From contig NZ_CVSW01000032.1 of NCBI RefSeq assembly GCF_001180265.1, positions 372,001-436,000 on the forward strand: DNA of 64,000 nt. The letters run 5' to 3'. Below, one piece after another: positions 9,266-18,893 of this stretch. Under the pieces are notes generated by a model. That model was not told where the DNA came from, did no database searches, and saw only the letters and a list, made by a program, of their open reading frames with translations. The position numbers and the translations under genes were made by a program. Source of the DNA: Prochlorococcus marinus (lineage in GTDB: Bacteria > Cyanobacteriota > Cyanobacteriia > PCC-6307 > Cyanobiaceae). Position 1 is the first letter of the stretch. Every line of letters starts with the position of its first letter.

Positions 9266-10533
9266 TTTATTGATGCTTCAAGTTTGCCTTCATAAAGAGG
9301 AAAACGATTACATAAGGTTAACACTCTTTCTTTACATTGACTTTCAATCAGTGAATCCTTTGGGTTAAGTAATCTATCAGCAATAATTTCGCCAACTTCA
9401 GCAAAAGCATTCTCATTAAAGCCTCTAGTAGTTAAAGCAGCAGTACCCAACCTAAGCCCGCTGGTTACAAAAGGCGATTCTGGGTCAAATGGAACAGTAT
9501 TTTTATTTGCAGTGATGTTCACTTCACTTACTAGCAAGTCAGCAATTTTACCAGTCATATTGATGCTTCTTAAATCGAGTAAAACAATATGATTATCAGT
9601 ACCTCCACTAACGATATCAATACCTCTATTTATTAATGTTGAAGCTAGAACTTTGGCATTTTTTATTACTTGTTGGGAATAATTAACAAAATCTGGCTGT
9701 AAGGCTTCTCCAAATGCAACTGCTTTAGCTGCAATAATGTGTTCCAGAGGCCCCCCCTGAGTCCCCGGGAAAACAGATTTATCAAATTTCTTTCCAAATT
9801 CTGCATCTTTACACAAGATAAGCCCTCCTCTTGGCCCTCTTAATGTTTTATGAGTAGTTGTAGTTACTACGTCACAATAAGGAATTGGATTTGGATGAAG
9901 TTTACTCGCTACAAGACCTGCGATGTGTGCAATATCAGCCATTAAGAATGCACCAACTTCATCTGCAATTTTCCTAAATGATTCAAAATCGATTGTTCTT
10001 GGATAAGCTGAATATCCGCATATGATCAATTTTGGTTTTTTTTCAAGTGCTATCTCTCTTATTTCATGAAAATTTAATTCACTAGTTTCTTTATTTACAC
10101 CATAGTGAACTGCATTAAACCACTTACCACTCATATTTACTGGAGATCCATGAGTTAGGTGTCCACCATGAGATAAATCCATCCCCAGAATTGTGTCGCC
10201 AGGTTTAAGTAAACTTAGGAAAACAGCAGCATTTGCCTGTGCTCCACTATGGGGTTGCACATTAGCCCAATTTGCATTAAATAATTTTTTCGCTCTTTGA
10301 ATAGCTAATTCTTCGATTTCATCAACAAATTCACATCCCCCGTAATATCTTTTTTGAGGTAATCCCTCTGCGTATTTGTTTGTAAGAACTGATCCTTGAG
10401 CCTGCATGACGGCAGTTGATGCAAAATTTTCACTTGCTATTAGTTCAAGATGAGTTTCCTGTCTATTTTTTTCAGAGTTGATAAAATTTGATATTACTGG
10501 ATCACTTTCTCTAAGATTTTGAAGAATATTCAT
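9262..10533 (-). CDS. glyA: Serine hydroxymethyltransferase
   Basis: GlyA interconverts serine and glycine with tetrahydrofolate and supplies one-carbon units. The 423-residue protein has [10 protein letters not shown] at the N-terminus and the PLP lysine in [16 protein letters not shown] (K229). It is the first gene of the minus-strand run that continues into cinA, leuC and leuD; tRNA-Arg lies just upstream on the same strand. Confidence 0.98.
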   Translation of the reverse strand: MNILQNLRESDPVISNFINSEKNRQETHLELIASENFASTAVMQAQGSVLTNKYAEGLPQKRYYGGCEFVDEIEELAIQRAKKLFNANWANVQPHSGAQANAAVFLSLLKPGDTILGMDLSHGGHLTHGSPVNMSGKWFNAVHYGVNKETSELNFHEIREIALEKKPKLIICGYSAYPRTIDFESFRKIADEVGAFLMADIAHIAGLVASKLHPNPIPYCDVVTTTTHKTLRGPRGGLILCKDAEFGKKFDKSVFPGTQGGPLEHIIAAKAVAFGEALQPDFVNYSQQVIKNAKVLASTLINRGIDIVSGGTDNHIVLLDLRSINMTGKIADLLVSEVNITANKNTVPFDPESPFVTSGLRLGTAALTTRGFNENAFAEVGEIIADRLLNPKDSLIESQCKERVLTLCNRFPLYEGKLEASIK

Positions 10534-10610
10534 TGAATTTGATAAGTAATACCCATAATATAGACGATATTTTTTAGAAAAATATAAAAAGAATATTTCA
10601 TAATTTTAAA

Positions 10611-10684
10611 CGCGCCTGGAGAGATTCGAACTCCCGACACCCTGATCCGTAGTCAGGTGCTCTAATCCACTGAGCTACAGGCGC
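10611..10684 (-). tRNA. tRNA-Arg (anticodon ACG)
   Basis: On the minus strand the sequence folds into a complete cloverleaf. The acceptor is GCGCCTG paired with CAGGCGC, the discriminator base is G, the anticodon arm is CCTGA-CTACGGA-TCAGG giving anticodon ACG, and the T arm carries the standard GTTCGAATC loop. CCA is not encoded. It lies 77 bases upstream of glyA. Confidence 0.96.
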
Positions 10685-10770
10685 ATAATTATGTAATATC
10701 TCTGTTTCTGGGTCTCTTAGTCAACTAGATTTCAGGTAAAATATCTATTATTAACAATCTAATTATTAAT

Positions 10771-11022
10771 ATGCCTATAAAGTGGTACGGAAATGGTGAT
10801 TTAGAAGATCCCATCTATAAACATTTTTCTCGAATAGTAAATTTTGTTATTCACTGCATGATATTTACTGCAATAATAAGTGGAACTTGGCTTTTAAAAG
10901 AAATTAAATATGAAATCGCTTTTTTTAATAATTTTGCAATTTTCTGGTCAATTCTTTTAGCCTCCCATTTACTTTTTGTAATTATCAAAAAACCTAATAA
11001 TACTTCAAAACAATCAACTTAA
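10771..11022 (+). CDS. Small membrane protein of unknown function
   Basis: An 83-residue protein starting MPIKWYGNGDLEDPIYKHFS. It has two hydrophobic segments, about residues 24-43 (VNFVIHCMIFTAIISGTWLL) and 50-73, so it is probably a two-span membrane hairpin. I do not recognise a family. It lies 13 bases upstream of the DUF3181-like gene on the same strand, which suggests a two-gene unit. Confidence 0.7.
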   Translation: MPIKWYGNGDLEDPIYKHFSRIVNFVIHCMIFTAIISGTWLLKEIKYEIAFFNNFAIFWSILLASHLLFVIIKKPNNTSKQST

Positions 11023-11035
11023 TTATTTTTAATTT

Positions 11036-11326
11036 ATGAACTCTCATGTAAGAATAAGTGATTTAGAAAATATTATTGCAGAAAAGGTTTTTATAAAAAT
11101 AGAAAAGTGGAATTTATATCTTGGAGATGCAGGCCTAGCCAGAAATCTTGCAATTGAATGTATCAGCAATAAAAATCAAAGCCCATTGGAGGCTGCGAAA
11201 ATAAGTTTGAAAGCAATAAATGTAAAAGTAGGGGATGGTGTTAACAGTATTCCACTGATCAATTTAATAACTAACTCACAAATTCTAGAATTAGAGGAGA
11301 TTTTGGAAAGTTTTTTTGAAAACTAA
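11036..11326 (+). CDS. Conserved cyanobacterial protein, DUF3181-like
   Basis: A 96-residue soluble protein with no signal peptide. The stretch DLENIIAEKVFIKIEKWNLY followed by LGDAGLARNLA resembles the DUF3181 family found in cyanobacteria and plastid lineages. Function unknown. It ends 9 bases before the stop of the convergent murJ gene. Confidence 0.7.
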   Translation: MNSHVRISDLENIIAEKVFIKIEKWNLYLGDAGLARNLAIECISNKNQSPLEAAKISLKAINVKVGDGVNSIPLINLITNSQILELEEILESFFEN

Positions 11327-11335
11327 ATCTTTTTT

Positions 11336-12943
11336 TTAAACTTTAAGTTTATTTACTCTCAGGCATTTTGTAAGAAAAAAATAGATTATAAAAAAAGTTA
11401 GAGATCCAAATATTAATAATAAAAATTCTGCGAGATTTGAATTGAAGTTACTTGTAGTTTTAAGAATAGTAAAACAAAGGGTGCTATCTATAAATGCCGA
11501 TAATGACATGAGGATAATTTTCCTTAATAAATCCAAGTTAGGCAAGTGGATATTTTCATTTCTCAGATTCAAAGAAAGCAAAACACAAACTATAAAGTTA
11601 ACTATTACTGAAGATAAAATTATTCCTACTACTCCAAAGTTATATGGAGAAAGATTCCCAAAATTATTAATTGGGGCACCAATTAACAACCAATCAAAAA
11701 AAATATTTAATATTATCCCTGCTAATGATGACTTGAAAGGGAAATTTGTTTTTTCTATTGAATAGTAAGTTCTTACTAATAAATCTCTATAAAGATAAAA
11801 AGGTATGCCAACTCCATAAGCAATTAATATATTCTTTACTTTTAAAGCCGCTGAATAATCAAAAGATCCTCTTTGAAAAACTAACTCTACTATTTGATTA
11901 TTAAATGTTATGAAAAATGCCGCTAAAAAAATAGTTGTCAAGAAACAGTACTCTATTCCAGAGATCAATTTTTTTTGGAGGCCTATATAGTCTTTATCAC
12001 TTCTCAATTTAGAAAATTTTGGAAGTAATGGCAAAATCAACGAGTTAGATAATATGCCTAATGGTGCTTGTATCAGAAAGTTTCCATAAGCTAGCCCTGA
12101 TGCTGCTCCTCGAAAACTTGAAGCGAAAAACATATCTATAAAAACATTAATTTGACTGAGACCTGATGAGATAGATGCTGGAATAATTAGTTTGTAAATC
12201 CTCCTCTCTTCATCACTAAATAATTGGAAGTTTGACTTTAATCTCAAGAGACCGATTTTATTAATTTCCGAAATTTGAACAACAAACTGAATTAAAGTTC
12301 CAGTCAAAGTTGCAAAAGCTAGTAATCCCGTATAAGTAAAGAAATGAGAATATGCATTTTCTTGGTTGATAATCCCACTTAATAAAACAAAAAAAATAGT
12401 AGTTAAACTTGTTATGGCCGGACTTATACTGGATAAAAAGAATTTTCTTTGGGAATTTAAGGCGCCAAAGCTTAAACCTATTAATCCGGACAAAGGGATA
12501 CAAGGTGTAAGTATTTTTAATTGGTAAGTGGCAATTGATTTAGCTTCGTAACTTAAATTGGGGGCTAATAATTCAATTAATGAACTGGAATTAAAATATA
12601 TCAATATAGCTAAACCAATTAAAAGTATTGAAAGTTTTATTCCGACTTGAGTTAAAACAATTCCTCCATTTTTTTTGTTAAGGGGTGTTAGAACTGCAAC
12701 AACTGCGTTATGTAAGGGACCATTAATCCCTCCAATGATTATTAGCAAAAAACCTGGAATTATATAAGCATAATTAAATGCGTCGTATGTTACCCCAACT
12801 CCAAAAGCAGCAGCTATAAATATTTGTCTTATACATCCAGCTAATTTACTAAGACTAGTACCAAATGAAATTGAAAAAACATTATTTTTTAAAAATGAAT
12901 GCATTTGGATTTGTCTAAATTTTTCAAGAAGTTTAAGTTTCAA
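11336..12943 (-). CDS. murJ: Lipid II flippase MurJ (MviN family)
   Basis: MurJ moves the peptidoglycan precursor lipid II across the cytoplasmic membrane. The 535-residue protein is hydrophobic throughout, consistent with about 14 membrane helices. It has the family stretches SFGTSLSKLAGCIRQIFIAA near the N-terminus, INGPLHNAVVAVL and SSGLSQINVFIDMFFAS. Length is normal. It is transcribed divergently from sfsA, 31 bases apart. Confidence 0.93.
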   Translation of the reverse strand: MKLKLLEKFRQIQMHSFLKNNVFSISFGTSLSKLAGCIRQIFIAAAFGVGVTYDAFNYAYIIPGFLLIIIGGINGPLHNAVVAVLTPLNKKNGGIVLTQVGIKLSILLIGLAILIYFNSSSLIELLAPNLSYEAKSIATYQLKILTPCIPLSGLIGLSFGALNSQRKFFLSSISPAITSLTTIFFVLLSGIINQENAYSHFFTYTGLLAFATLTGTLIQFVVQISEINKIGLLRLKSNFQLFSDEERRIYKLIIPASISSGLSQINVFIDMFFASSFRGAASGLAYGNFLIQAPLGILSNSLILPLLPKFSKLRSDKDYIGLQKKLISGIEYCFLTTIFLAAFFITFNNQIVELVFQRGSFDYSAALKVKNILIAYGVGIPFYLYRDLLVRTYYSIEKTNFPFKSSLAGIILNIFFDWLLIGAPINNFGNLSPYNFGVVGIILSSVIVNFIVCVLLSLNLRNENIHLPNLDLLRKIILMSLSAFIDSTLCFTILKTTSNFNSNLAEFLLLIFGSLTFFIIYFFLTKCLRVNKLKV

Positions 12944-12974
12944 TTATATTTGATTTTTAACTAAAGACATTTTT

Positions 12975-13715
12975 ATGGATGATCGGATAATTGAATTTGA
13001 TCCATTAATTGAAGGAGTTTTAATCAAGAGGTATAAAAGGTTTCTTGCAGATATAAAATTAGAGAGCGGCGAGGTTGTAACTGCTCATTGTGCCAACACA
13101 GGCCCAATGAAGGGACTTTTGAGTGAGGGAGCAAAGGTAAGAATAAGTGTTTCCAATTCTCCAAAAAGAAAATTACCTTTTACTTGGGAACAGATATGTG
13201 TTTTAGATGCAAAAAATGAAGAGGTTTGGGTTGGTATCAATACACTATTTGCAAATAAGTTAATCAAAAAGGTTATTGAGAAAAATTTGCTTGACGAAAT
13301 AATAGGAGAAATAGAGACAATTAAATCTGAAGTTCCTTATGGAAAAGATAAAAAAAGCAGAATTGACTTTTTTTTAACTCCTAAATCTTCAAATCCTGAT
13401 AAACGTAACATTTACATAGAGGTTAAAAATACGACTTGGATTAGAGAAAATGTTGCTCTATTCCCTGATACAGTAACGAAAAGAGGCCAAAAACACCTCA
13501 TGGAATTAAAGGAATTAATTCCTGAAAGTAAAAGTGTATTAATACTTTGTATTACAAGAAAAGACGCTTGTTTTTTTGCACCCGGAGATGAGGCAGATCC
13601 CTTATACGGCAATCTTTTTAGAGAATCTTTAAGTGCAGGAATGATAACGATTCCTTGTTCCTTTGAATTTCATAAAGACCACATATCATGGAGAGGAATT
13701 AAACCTTTGAAATAA
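12975..13715 (+). CDS. sfsA: SfsA family sugar-fermentation-stimulation-like nuclease
   Basis: The 246-residue protein has the SfsA layout: an N-terminal OB-like part ([15 protein letters not shown]) and a C-terminal restriction-endonuclease-like domain with SRIDFFLTP and YIEVKNTTW, which hold the D and ExK nuclease residues. SfsA was named as a maltose regulator in E. coli; its cyanobacterial role is unclear. Length is typical. Confidence 0.93.
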   Translation: MDDRIIEFDPLIEGVLIKRYKRFLADIKLESGEVVTAHCANTGPMKGLLSEGAKVRISVSNSPKRKLPFTWEQICVLDAKNEEVWVGINTLFANKLIKKVIEKNLLDEIIGEIETIKSEVPYGKDKKSRIDFFLTPKSSNPDKRNIYIEVKNTTWIRENVALFPDTVTKRGQKHLMELKELIPESKSVLILCITRKDACFFAPGDEADPLYGNLFRESLSAGMITIPCSFEFHKDHISWRGIKPLK

Positions 13716-13798
13716 ATAAAATCTTGATATTTTGAAACTTCTAAAAATCAAATTTTTTAATTTAACAAATAATTTTTTAGGTTGCAACTATAAAAATG

Positions 13799-13812
13799 GT
13801 ATCAACAACTAC
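13799..13812 (+). promoter_or_regulatory. NtcA binding site upstream of amt
   Basis: A perfect GTA-N8-TAC (N8 is TCAACAAC). A TAAATT -10 element at 13836-13841 lies 23 bases downstream, so the site would be centred near -41.5 of a start at about 13847, the classic position for NtcA activation. amt is a known NtcA target in cyanobacteria. Confidence 0.85.
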
Positions 13813-13835
13813 TAGACACTGATAAGTTTTTTGAA

Positions 13836-13841
13836 TAAATT
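13836..13841 (+). promoter_or_regulatory. -10 element of amt promoter
   Basis: TAAATT fits the TAN3T pattern, 23 bases after the NtcA site, and is the same hexamer as at ntcA. It predicts a transcription start near 13847 and a 5' leader of about 48 bases. Confidence 0.65.
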
Positions 13842-13850
13842 TAAATTTGA

Positions 13851-13875
13851 AAGGAAACAGTAAAACTGTTTTTTT
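13851..13875 (+). promoter_or_regulatory. Hairpin with T tract in amt 5' leader
   Basis: AAACAGT (13855-13861) pairs perfectly with ACTGTTT (13865-13871) around an AAA loop. The stem extends by two G-U and two A-T pairs to about 11 bp and runs into a T tract. It lies between the predicted transcription start and the ATG at 13895. It resembles a weak terminator or attenuator, but its function is unknown. Confidence 0.5.
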
Positions 13876-13894
13876 GCAGATCTAATTTTTTTTT

Positions 13895-15355
13895 ATGACC
13901 ACTGCTTTGCAAACGCCTCAAAGGCGCTCTAGGTCCAAACTTCAAGATGCAAGTCTTGTGAATGGACCTATGCTCCTCTTGAGGAGTATTCGAGGATTTA
14001 GTTCAAACCGCTCAATGTTGTGGCTTGCAACTGTTCCCCTAGCTTTGTTTGGTTTAGGTATTTTTAATCTTTCAGCTCACGCAGCTGATTTACCTGAGTT
14101 GAATGCAGCTTTTCTTGCTAACAATTTATGGCTCTTGATCGCTACTATTCTAGTGATCTTTATGAACGCCGGTTTCGCTATGGTTGAGGCTGGAATGTGC
14201 CGTTCTAAGAACGCTGTTAACATTCTTGCTAAAAACCTCTTTGTATTTGCTTTAGCTGTAACTTCTTATTGGTTTATCGGCTATTCATTAATGTACGGAG
14301 GAAGTGTTGCTGACGGCTGGCTTTATTTTGGCGGCTTATTTTTTGATCCAACAGTTACTGCAGATATGGTAACTGATGCTGGATTAGTCCCAACTGTTGA
14401 TTTCTTGTTCCAGTCTGCTTTTGCAGGAACTGCCGCAACAATCGTTTCCGGTCTAGTTGCTGAAAGAGTTAAATTTGGAGAATTTGTTGTTTTTGCTGTT
14501 GTATTAACTGCATTTATATATCCAATTGCTGGTAGCTGGAAATGGAATGGTGGTTGGCTCGATTCTTTAGGTTTTGTTGATTTTGCTGGTTCTTCAATTG
14601 TTCACTCAGTTGGAGCATGGGCGGGTCTTGTAGGAGCTATGCTACTCGGACCAAGAATTGGCAAATACTCTGATGGTAAACCACAGGCTATGCCAGGACA
14701 CAATATGGCTATAGCTACTCTAGGTGCATTAGTCCTATGGATAGGTTGGTACGGATTTAACCCCGGTTCTCAACTTGCTATGGATCAATGGGTTCCATAT
14801 GTTGCTGTAACAACTACTTTAGCAGCAGCAGCTGGAGCTATAGGTGCAACTATTGTTTCAACATTAACTTCTGGTAAGCCTGATCTTACAATGATAATTA
14901 ACGGTATCCTTGCTGGTTTAGTTAGTATTACTGCCGGTTGTGGTGATATGACTCTTGCTGGAGCCTGGTTCGCAGGACTAGTAGGCGGTATTATCGTTGT
15001 ATTTTCTGTTGCAGCACTTGATGCCGCTGAGATTGATGATCCTGTAGGTGCATTCTCTGTTCACGGAGTTTGTGGTGTATGGGGTACTGTAGTTATCGGT
15101 CTTTGGGGTACAGCTGTACAAGGTGATGGAGCAGGTATGGGATTGTTCAATGGGGGAGGTATTACCCTTCTTCTAGTTCAAGCTCTTGGTGCCGCAGCTT
15201 ATGCTATTTGGACACTAGTTACTTGCTGGATTGCTTGGTCTGTAATTGGAGGATTATTCGGTGGAATCCGGGTATCTGAAGAGGAAGAGACTCAAGGCTT
15301 GGATATAGGAGAGCATGGAATGGAAGCATATCCAGACTTTGCATCTGCTAAATAA
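13895..15355 (+). CDS. amt1: Ammonium transporter (Amt/MEP/Rh family)
   Basis: A 486-residue inner-membrane channel-like transporter for ammonium. Residues 1-63 form a long N-terminal extension that ends in a signal-peptide-like segment (LALFGLGIFNLSAHAAD). The mature part has the eleven-helix pattern, the FAGSSIVHSVGAWAGLVGA segment and GAFSVHGVCGVWGTV, which supply the twin pore histidines. FMNAGFAMVEAGMCRSKNAV near helix 1 is typical. A perfect NtcA site upstream indicates induction under nitrogen stress, and a strong terminator follows. Confidence 0.98.
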   Translation: MTTALQTPQRRSRSKLQDASLVNGPMLLLRSIRGFSSNRSMLWLATVPLALFGLGIFNLSAHAADLPELNAAFLANNLWLLIATILVIFMNAGFAMVEAGMCRSKNAVNILAKNLFVFALAVTSYWFIGYSLMYGGSVADGWLYFGGLFFDPTVTADMVTDAGLVPTVDFLFQSAFAGTAATIVSGLVAERVKFGEFVVFAVVLTAFIYPIAGSWKWNGGWLDSLGFVDFAGSSIVHSVGAWAGLVGAMLLGPRIGKYSDGKPQAMPGHNMAIATLGALVLWIGWYGFNPGSQLAMDQWVPYVAVTTTLAAAAGAIGATIVSTLTSGKPDLTMIINGILAGLVSITAGCGDMTLAGAWFAGLVGGIIVVFSVAALDAAEIDDPVGAFSVHGVCGVWGTVVIGLWGTAVQGDGAGMGLFNGGGITLLLVQALGAAAYAIWTLVTCWIAWSVIGGLFGGIRVSEEEETQGLDIGEHGMEAYPDFASAK

Positions 15356-15376
15356 TCTAACTGAAAAATGATTAAA

Positions 15377-15409
15377 GAAACCTGACTTATGTCAGGTTTC
15401 TTTTTTTTT
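15377..15409 (+). terminator. Rho-independent terminator of amt
   Basis: GAAACCTGAC (15377-15386) pairs perfectly over 10 bp with GTCAGGTTTC (15391-15400) around a TTAT loop, followed by nine T. It lies 22 bases after the amt stop and separates amt from ispH. Confidence 0.93.
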
Positions 15410-15444
15410 ACGAAAAATTATTTAAAACGTTGTAATATATAAAG

Positions 15445-16641
15445 ATGGACACTCAAGCTTTTAGAAGATCTCTTCATCATTCTGATAGATACAATAGAAG
15501 GGGTTTCGATTCTCCAACAAAAAGAGCTCAAGCGTTAGAGGAAGCTTACCAAAGTGATTTGATAAGTTCTATTAGGGATAATAATTTTACTTACACTAAA
15601 GGCAGACTAAATATAAAGTTGGCTCAAGCTTTCGGTTTCTGTTGGGGAGTTGAAAGAGCTGTTGCAATGGCTTATGAAACTAGAAGACATTACCCAAATG
15701 AGAATATTTGGATAACAAACGAAATAATTCATAATCCCTCGGTGAATGATCATTTAAGAAAAATGAATGTAAAATTTATCTCAGCTAAAAATGGAATTAA
15801 AGATTTTTCTTTAGTTTCTAATGGGGATGTTGTTATACTCCCTGCTTTCGGAGCTACTGTTCAAGAAATGAAACTCTTGCATGAGAAAGGTTGTCATATC
15901 ATTGATACAACTTGTCCATGGGTTTCAAAGGTTTGGCATACGGTTGAAAAACATAAAAAACATGTTTTCACATCTATTATTCACGGAAAATTTAAACATG
16001 AAGAGACTCTCGCTACAAGTTCATTCGCAGGTAAATATTTAGTCGTACTTGATCTAGAAGAAGCGAACTACGTTTCTGAATATATTCTTGGGAGAGGTAA
16101 TAGAAATGAGTTTATGAACAAATTTGCTAAAGCTTGTTCTAATGGATTTGATCCTGATAAAGATTTAGATAGAGTAGGAGTTGCAAATCAGACAACTATG
16201 CTTAAGAGCGAGACTGAGGAAATTGGAAAGGTTTTTGAAAGGACGATGTTAAAGAAATTTGGACCAGAAAACTTAAATAGTCACTTTTTAGCTTTTAATA
16301 CTATTTGTGATGCTACTGAAGAAAGACAAGATGCAATGTTCTCTTTGGTTGATGAAGACCTTGATATTTTAGTAGTTATTGGAGGCTTCAATTCTTCTAA
16401 TACTACTCACCTACAAGAAATAGCAATTAACAAAAATATTTCTTCTTTTCACATTGATACGCCAGAGAGGATATCAGTTAAAGAAAACTCAATATTTCAT
16501 AAACCACTAGGATCAGAATTAGAACTTAAAAATAATTTTCTACCTAGTGGAAAAATTAATGTTGGAATTACCTCAGGTGCATCCACTCCTGATAAGGTAG
16601 TTGCGGATGTTATTGAAAAGTTAATTGATATTGCTTCTTGA
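15445..16641 (+). CDS. ispH: 4-hydroxy-3-methylbut-2-enyl diphosphate reductase
   Basis: IspH (LytB) makes IPP and DMAPP in the last step of the MEP isoprenoid pathway, using an iron-sulfur cluster. Conserved cysteines appear in [12 protein letters not shown] (C66), [11 protein letters not shown] (C157) and [14 protein letters not shown]. The 398-residue length, with a 50-residue N-terminal extension and internal insertions, is the usual cyanobacterial/plant form rather than the 310-residue E. coli form. The product feeds chlorophyll, carotenoid and quinone synthesis. Confidence 0.97.
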   Translation: MDTQAFRRSLHHSDRYNRRGFDSPTKRAQALEEAYQSDLISSIRDNNFTYTKGRLNIKLAQAFGFCWGVERAVAMAYETRRHYPNENIWITNEIIHNPSVNDHLRKMNVKFISAKNGIKDFSLVSNGDVVILPAFGATVQEMKLLHEKGCHIIDTTCPWVSKVWHTVEKHKKHVFTSIIHGKFKHEETLATSSFAGKYLVVLDLEEANYVSEYILGRGNRNEFMNKFAKACSNGFDPDKDLDRVGVANQTTMLKSETEEIGKVFERTMLKKFGPENLNSHFLAFNTICDATEERQDAMFSLVDEDLDILVVIGGFNSSNTTHLQEIAINKNISSFHIDTPERISVKENSIFHKPLGSELELKNNFLPSGKINVGITSGASTPDKVVADVIEKLIDIAS

Positions 16642-16744
16642 ATTTGTTATTCATTCATAAATTTGCTTAGTTTTTTAAATTTATTAGTCAGATAATTCCA
16701 AAAGATCTACTTTATTAACTAGAATAATGAAAAATTTTTGAAGT

Positions 16745-17305
16745 ATGGAAGACAAAGCACAAACTAATCAGGTTCAAACTGCCAGTATGAATAGAACTAA
16801 AGCGCCCCAAAAAGTTGAAGTTGTAGTGGCCAATTCATCTTCAGGGTCAGAAGTAAATATCCTTGGAGAACTATCGATTTTTGTTTTAAGAATAGGTTTT
16901 TGTGCTTTGATGATTCATCATGGCCTAGAAAAACTTCAGGATCCGCAGGGTTTTGCCGAATTTGTAGTTGGTAAGTATTTTCCATTTTTGCCTGGTGATC
17001 CTGTTATTTGGACTTTTGGAGCAGCTATTACTCAACTGGTATGCCCAGTTGGATTGGCTTTAGGGATTTTTGCGAGGCTTTCTTCTCTTGGTCTATTCTC
17101 CACCATGGCATTTGCAGTTTATTTTCATCTTCTGGATACTGGACTAGAAGGTTTTCCTCTGGCAGTGGTTGAAGGTCATAATTATGCTTTCGAATTGTCT
17201 TTTATATATGGGGCTATTTCTCTCTACTTTCTATGTGCAGGTCCAGGAAGGCTATCTCTATTCAGAAAAACTAACAAGATTACATATTATCCAAAATCAA
17301 CATAA
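16745..17305 (+). CDS. DoxX family membrane protein
   Basis: A 186-residue protein with a polar N-terminal 40 residues and four hydrophobic segments. The stretch VLRIGFCALMIHHGLEKLQD and the later AITQLVCPVGLALGIFARL fit the DoxX family of integral membrane proteins. DoxX proteins have been linked to quinol or thiosulfate oxidation and to redox stress in other bacteria; the role here is unknown. It converges on purH with one base between the stops. Confidence 0.85.
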   Translation: MEDKAQTNQVQTASMNRTKAPQKVEVVVANSSSGSEVNILGELSIFVLRIGFCALMIHHGLEKLQDPQGFAEFVVGKYFPFLPGDPVIWTFGAAITQLVCPVGLALGIFARLSSLGLFSTMAFAVYFHLLDTGLEGFPLAVVEGHNYAFELSFIYGAISLYFLCAGPGRLSLFRKTNKITYYPKST

Positions 17306-17306
17306 A

Positions 17307-18860
17307 TTAATGTAAAAAGTGCCTTTTTTGCGTAAATATCATTGAAATTCCTTTTAAATTACACATATCAATACTTTCTTGATCTCTTAGACTTCCTCCA
17401 GGTTGAATAATAGCTTTTATCCCATATTCATTTGCTAGTTCTACAGTATCTGCAAATGGGAAAAAACCATCGCTGGCCAAGACAGCATCAGAGCATAATT
17501 TTCCAGCTGCATTTAATGCAATTTTTGCTGCTCCAACTCTATTCATTTGTCCAGCTCCAATCCCAATAGTTTTTTGGTCTTTTGCAATAACAATGGCATT
17601 AGATTTAACGTGTTTACAAATTTTCCATGCAAAATTTAGATCTAATTTAATTTGATTACTCGGATTTTTATTAGTTACTGAAATCCAATTTTCAGTTTTT
17701 TCTTCGCTATCGTCATTATCCTGAACTAGTAATCCACCCATTATTGATTTAGTAGAAGCTTGATTCTTTTTGGGAAGTTGATTTTTTGAAAACTTTAAAA
17801 TTCTTAAATTCTTTTTAACTTTTAAAATTTCTAAAGCTTCCTTATCAAAAGAAGGAGCGACGACACACTCTAAGAAAATATCTTTTAGGTGAATTGCGGT
17901 CTCACTATCAACATTTGAATTAAAAGCAACTATTCCTCCAAATGCACTAACAGAGTCGCATTCCAAAGCATTCAAAAATGCTTGAGAAGCTGAATTACTT
18001 ATGGAGCAACCACAAGGATTATTGTGTTTTAAGATAACAGAAGCAAACTTGTTGGTTGAAAGTTCATCTTTCTCTGCATAGCCAAATTCTAAAACTGTTG
18101 AAAGTGCTGACTCTAGATCCAATAAATTGTTATAACTTAAGTCTTTCCCTTGTAATTGTTCTGCAGAGTTCCATCCAAAGTTACTTAAACCATACCAAAA
18201 AGCTTTTTGATGAGGATTCTCCCCATATCTTAAGGTTTTGATTAGTGGATAAGATTCAATATATTTGGAAGATTGTAAACCTCTTTCTTTTCTTATCCAA
18301 TTAGATATTGCAGTGTCGTAGTCTGCTGTATGTTGAAAAGCTTCAAGGGCTAATTTTGCTTTAAAGGAGTCCTTTAATTCACCTTTTTTTCTTTCTTCAA
18401 GAAAATTTTGATACTGACTAGGATCCACTAAAACGGAAACATCTTTATGATTTTTAGCAGCAGAACGAATCATTGATGGCCCTCCTATATCAATATTTTC
18501 AATAGCATCTTCCCATTTAGCTCCCTGATCAACAGTTTTTTTAAAAGGATATAAATTGACAACTACTAAGTCAATTAACTCAAGATTGTTAGCTTCTATA
18601 TCTCTTTTATGTTTCTCGTCAGATCTTTTAGCTAATATTCCTCCGTGTATTTTTGGATGTAAAGTTTTAACTCTTCCTTCAAGAATTTCTGGAGAATTAG
18701 TAAAATCTGCAACTTTAATAACTGGAATGTTTGCCTCTATTAGATGTTTGGCAGTTCCTCCACTTGATAAAATTTTATAATTAAATTGCTCCACCAATTC
18801 CTTACAAAATGGGATTAAATTTTTTTTATCAGAGACACTTACTAAAGCTAATGGAGACAT
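17307..18860 (-). CDS. purH: Bifunctional AICAR formyltransferase/IMP cyclohydrolase
   Basis: PurH carries out the last two steps of IMP synthesis. The N-terminal MGS-like domain (ALVSVSDKKNLIPFCKELV, LSSGGTAKHL, GGILAKR) is the cyclohydrolase. The C-terminal transformylase has LRYGENPHQKA, the LKHNNPCGCS catalytic motif and SDGFFPFADTVE. The 517-residue length is normal. It is divergent from the esterase gene at 18894. Confidence 0.98.
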   Translation of the reverse strand: MSPLALVSVSDKKNLIPFCKELVEQFNYKILSSGGTAKHLIEANIPVIKVADFTNSPEILEGRVKTLHPKIHGGILAKRSDEKHKRDIEANNLELIDLVVVNLYPFKKTVDQGAKWEDAIENIDIGGPSMIRSAAKNHKDVSVLVDPSQYQNFLEERKKGELKDSFKAKLALEAFQHTADYDTAISNWIRKERGLQSSKYIESYPLIKTLRYGENPHQKAFWYGLSNFGWNSAEQLQGKDLSYNNLLDLESALSTVLEFGYAEKDELSTNKFASVILKHNNPCGCSISNSASQAFLNALECDSVSAFGGIVAFNSNVDSETAIHLKDIFLECVVAPSFDKEALEILKVKKNLRILKFSKNQLPKKNQASTKSIMGGLLVQDNDDSEEKTENWISVTNKNPSNQIKLDLNFAWKICKHVKSNAIVIAKDQKTIGIGAGQMNRVGAAKIALNAAGKLCSDAVLASDGFFPFADTVELANEYGIKAIIQPGGSLRDQESIDMCNLKGISMIFTQKRHFLH

Positions 18861-18893
18861 TATGGGAAAGTTTACTTACTTAAGAATATAAAC

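Noticed and set aside
10611..10684. tRNA genes as phage or island attachment sites
   Set aside because: No integrase, direct repeat of a tRNA 3' end, or change in gene content was seen beside tRNA-Arg, tRNA-Met or tRNA-Phe.
13853..13859. GGAAACA in the amt leader as a Yfr2-type small RNA
   Set aside because: The short motif alone is weak, and it lies in a protein-gene leader downstream of an NtcA promoter rather than in an independent RNA unit.
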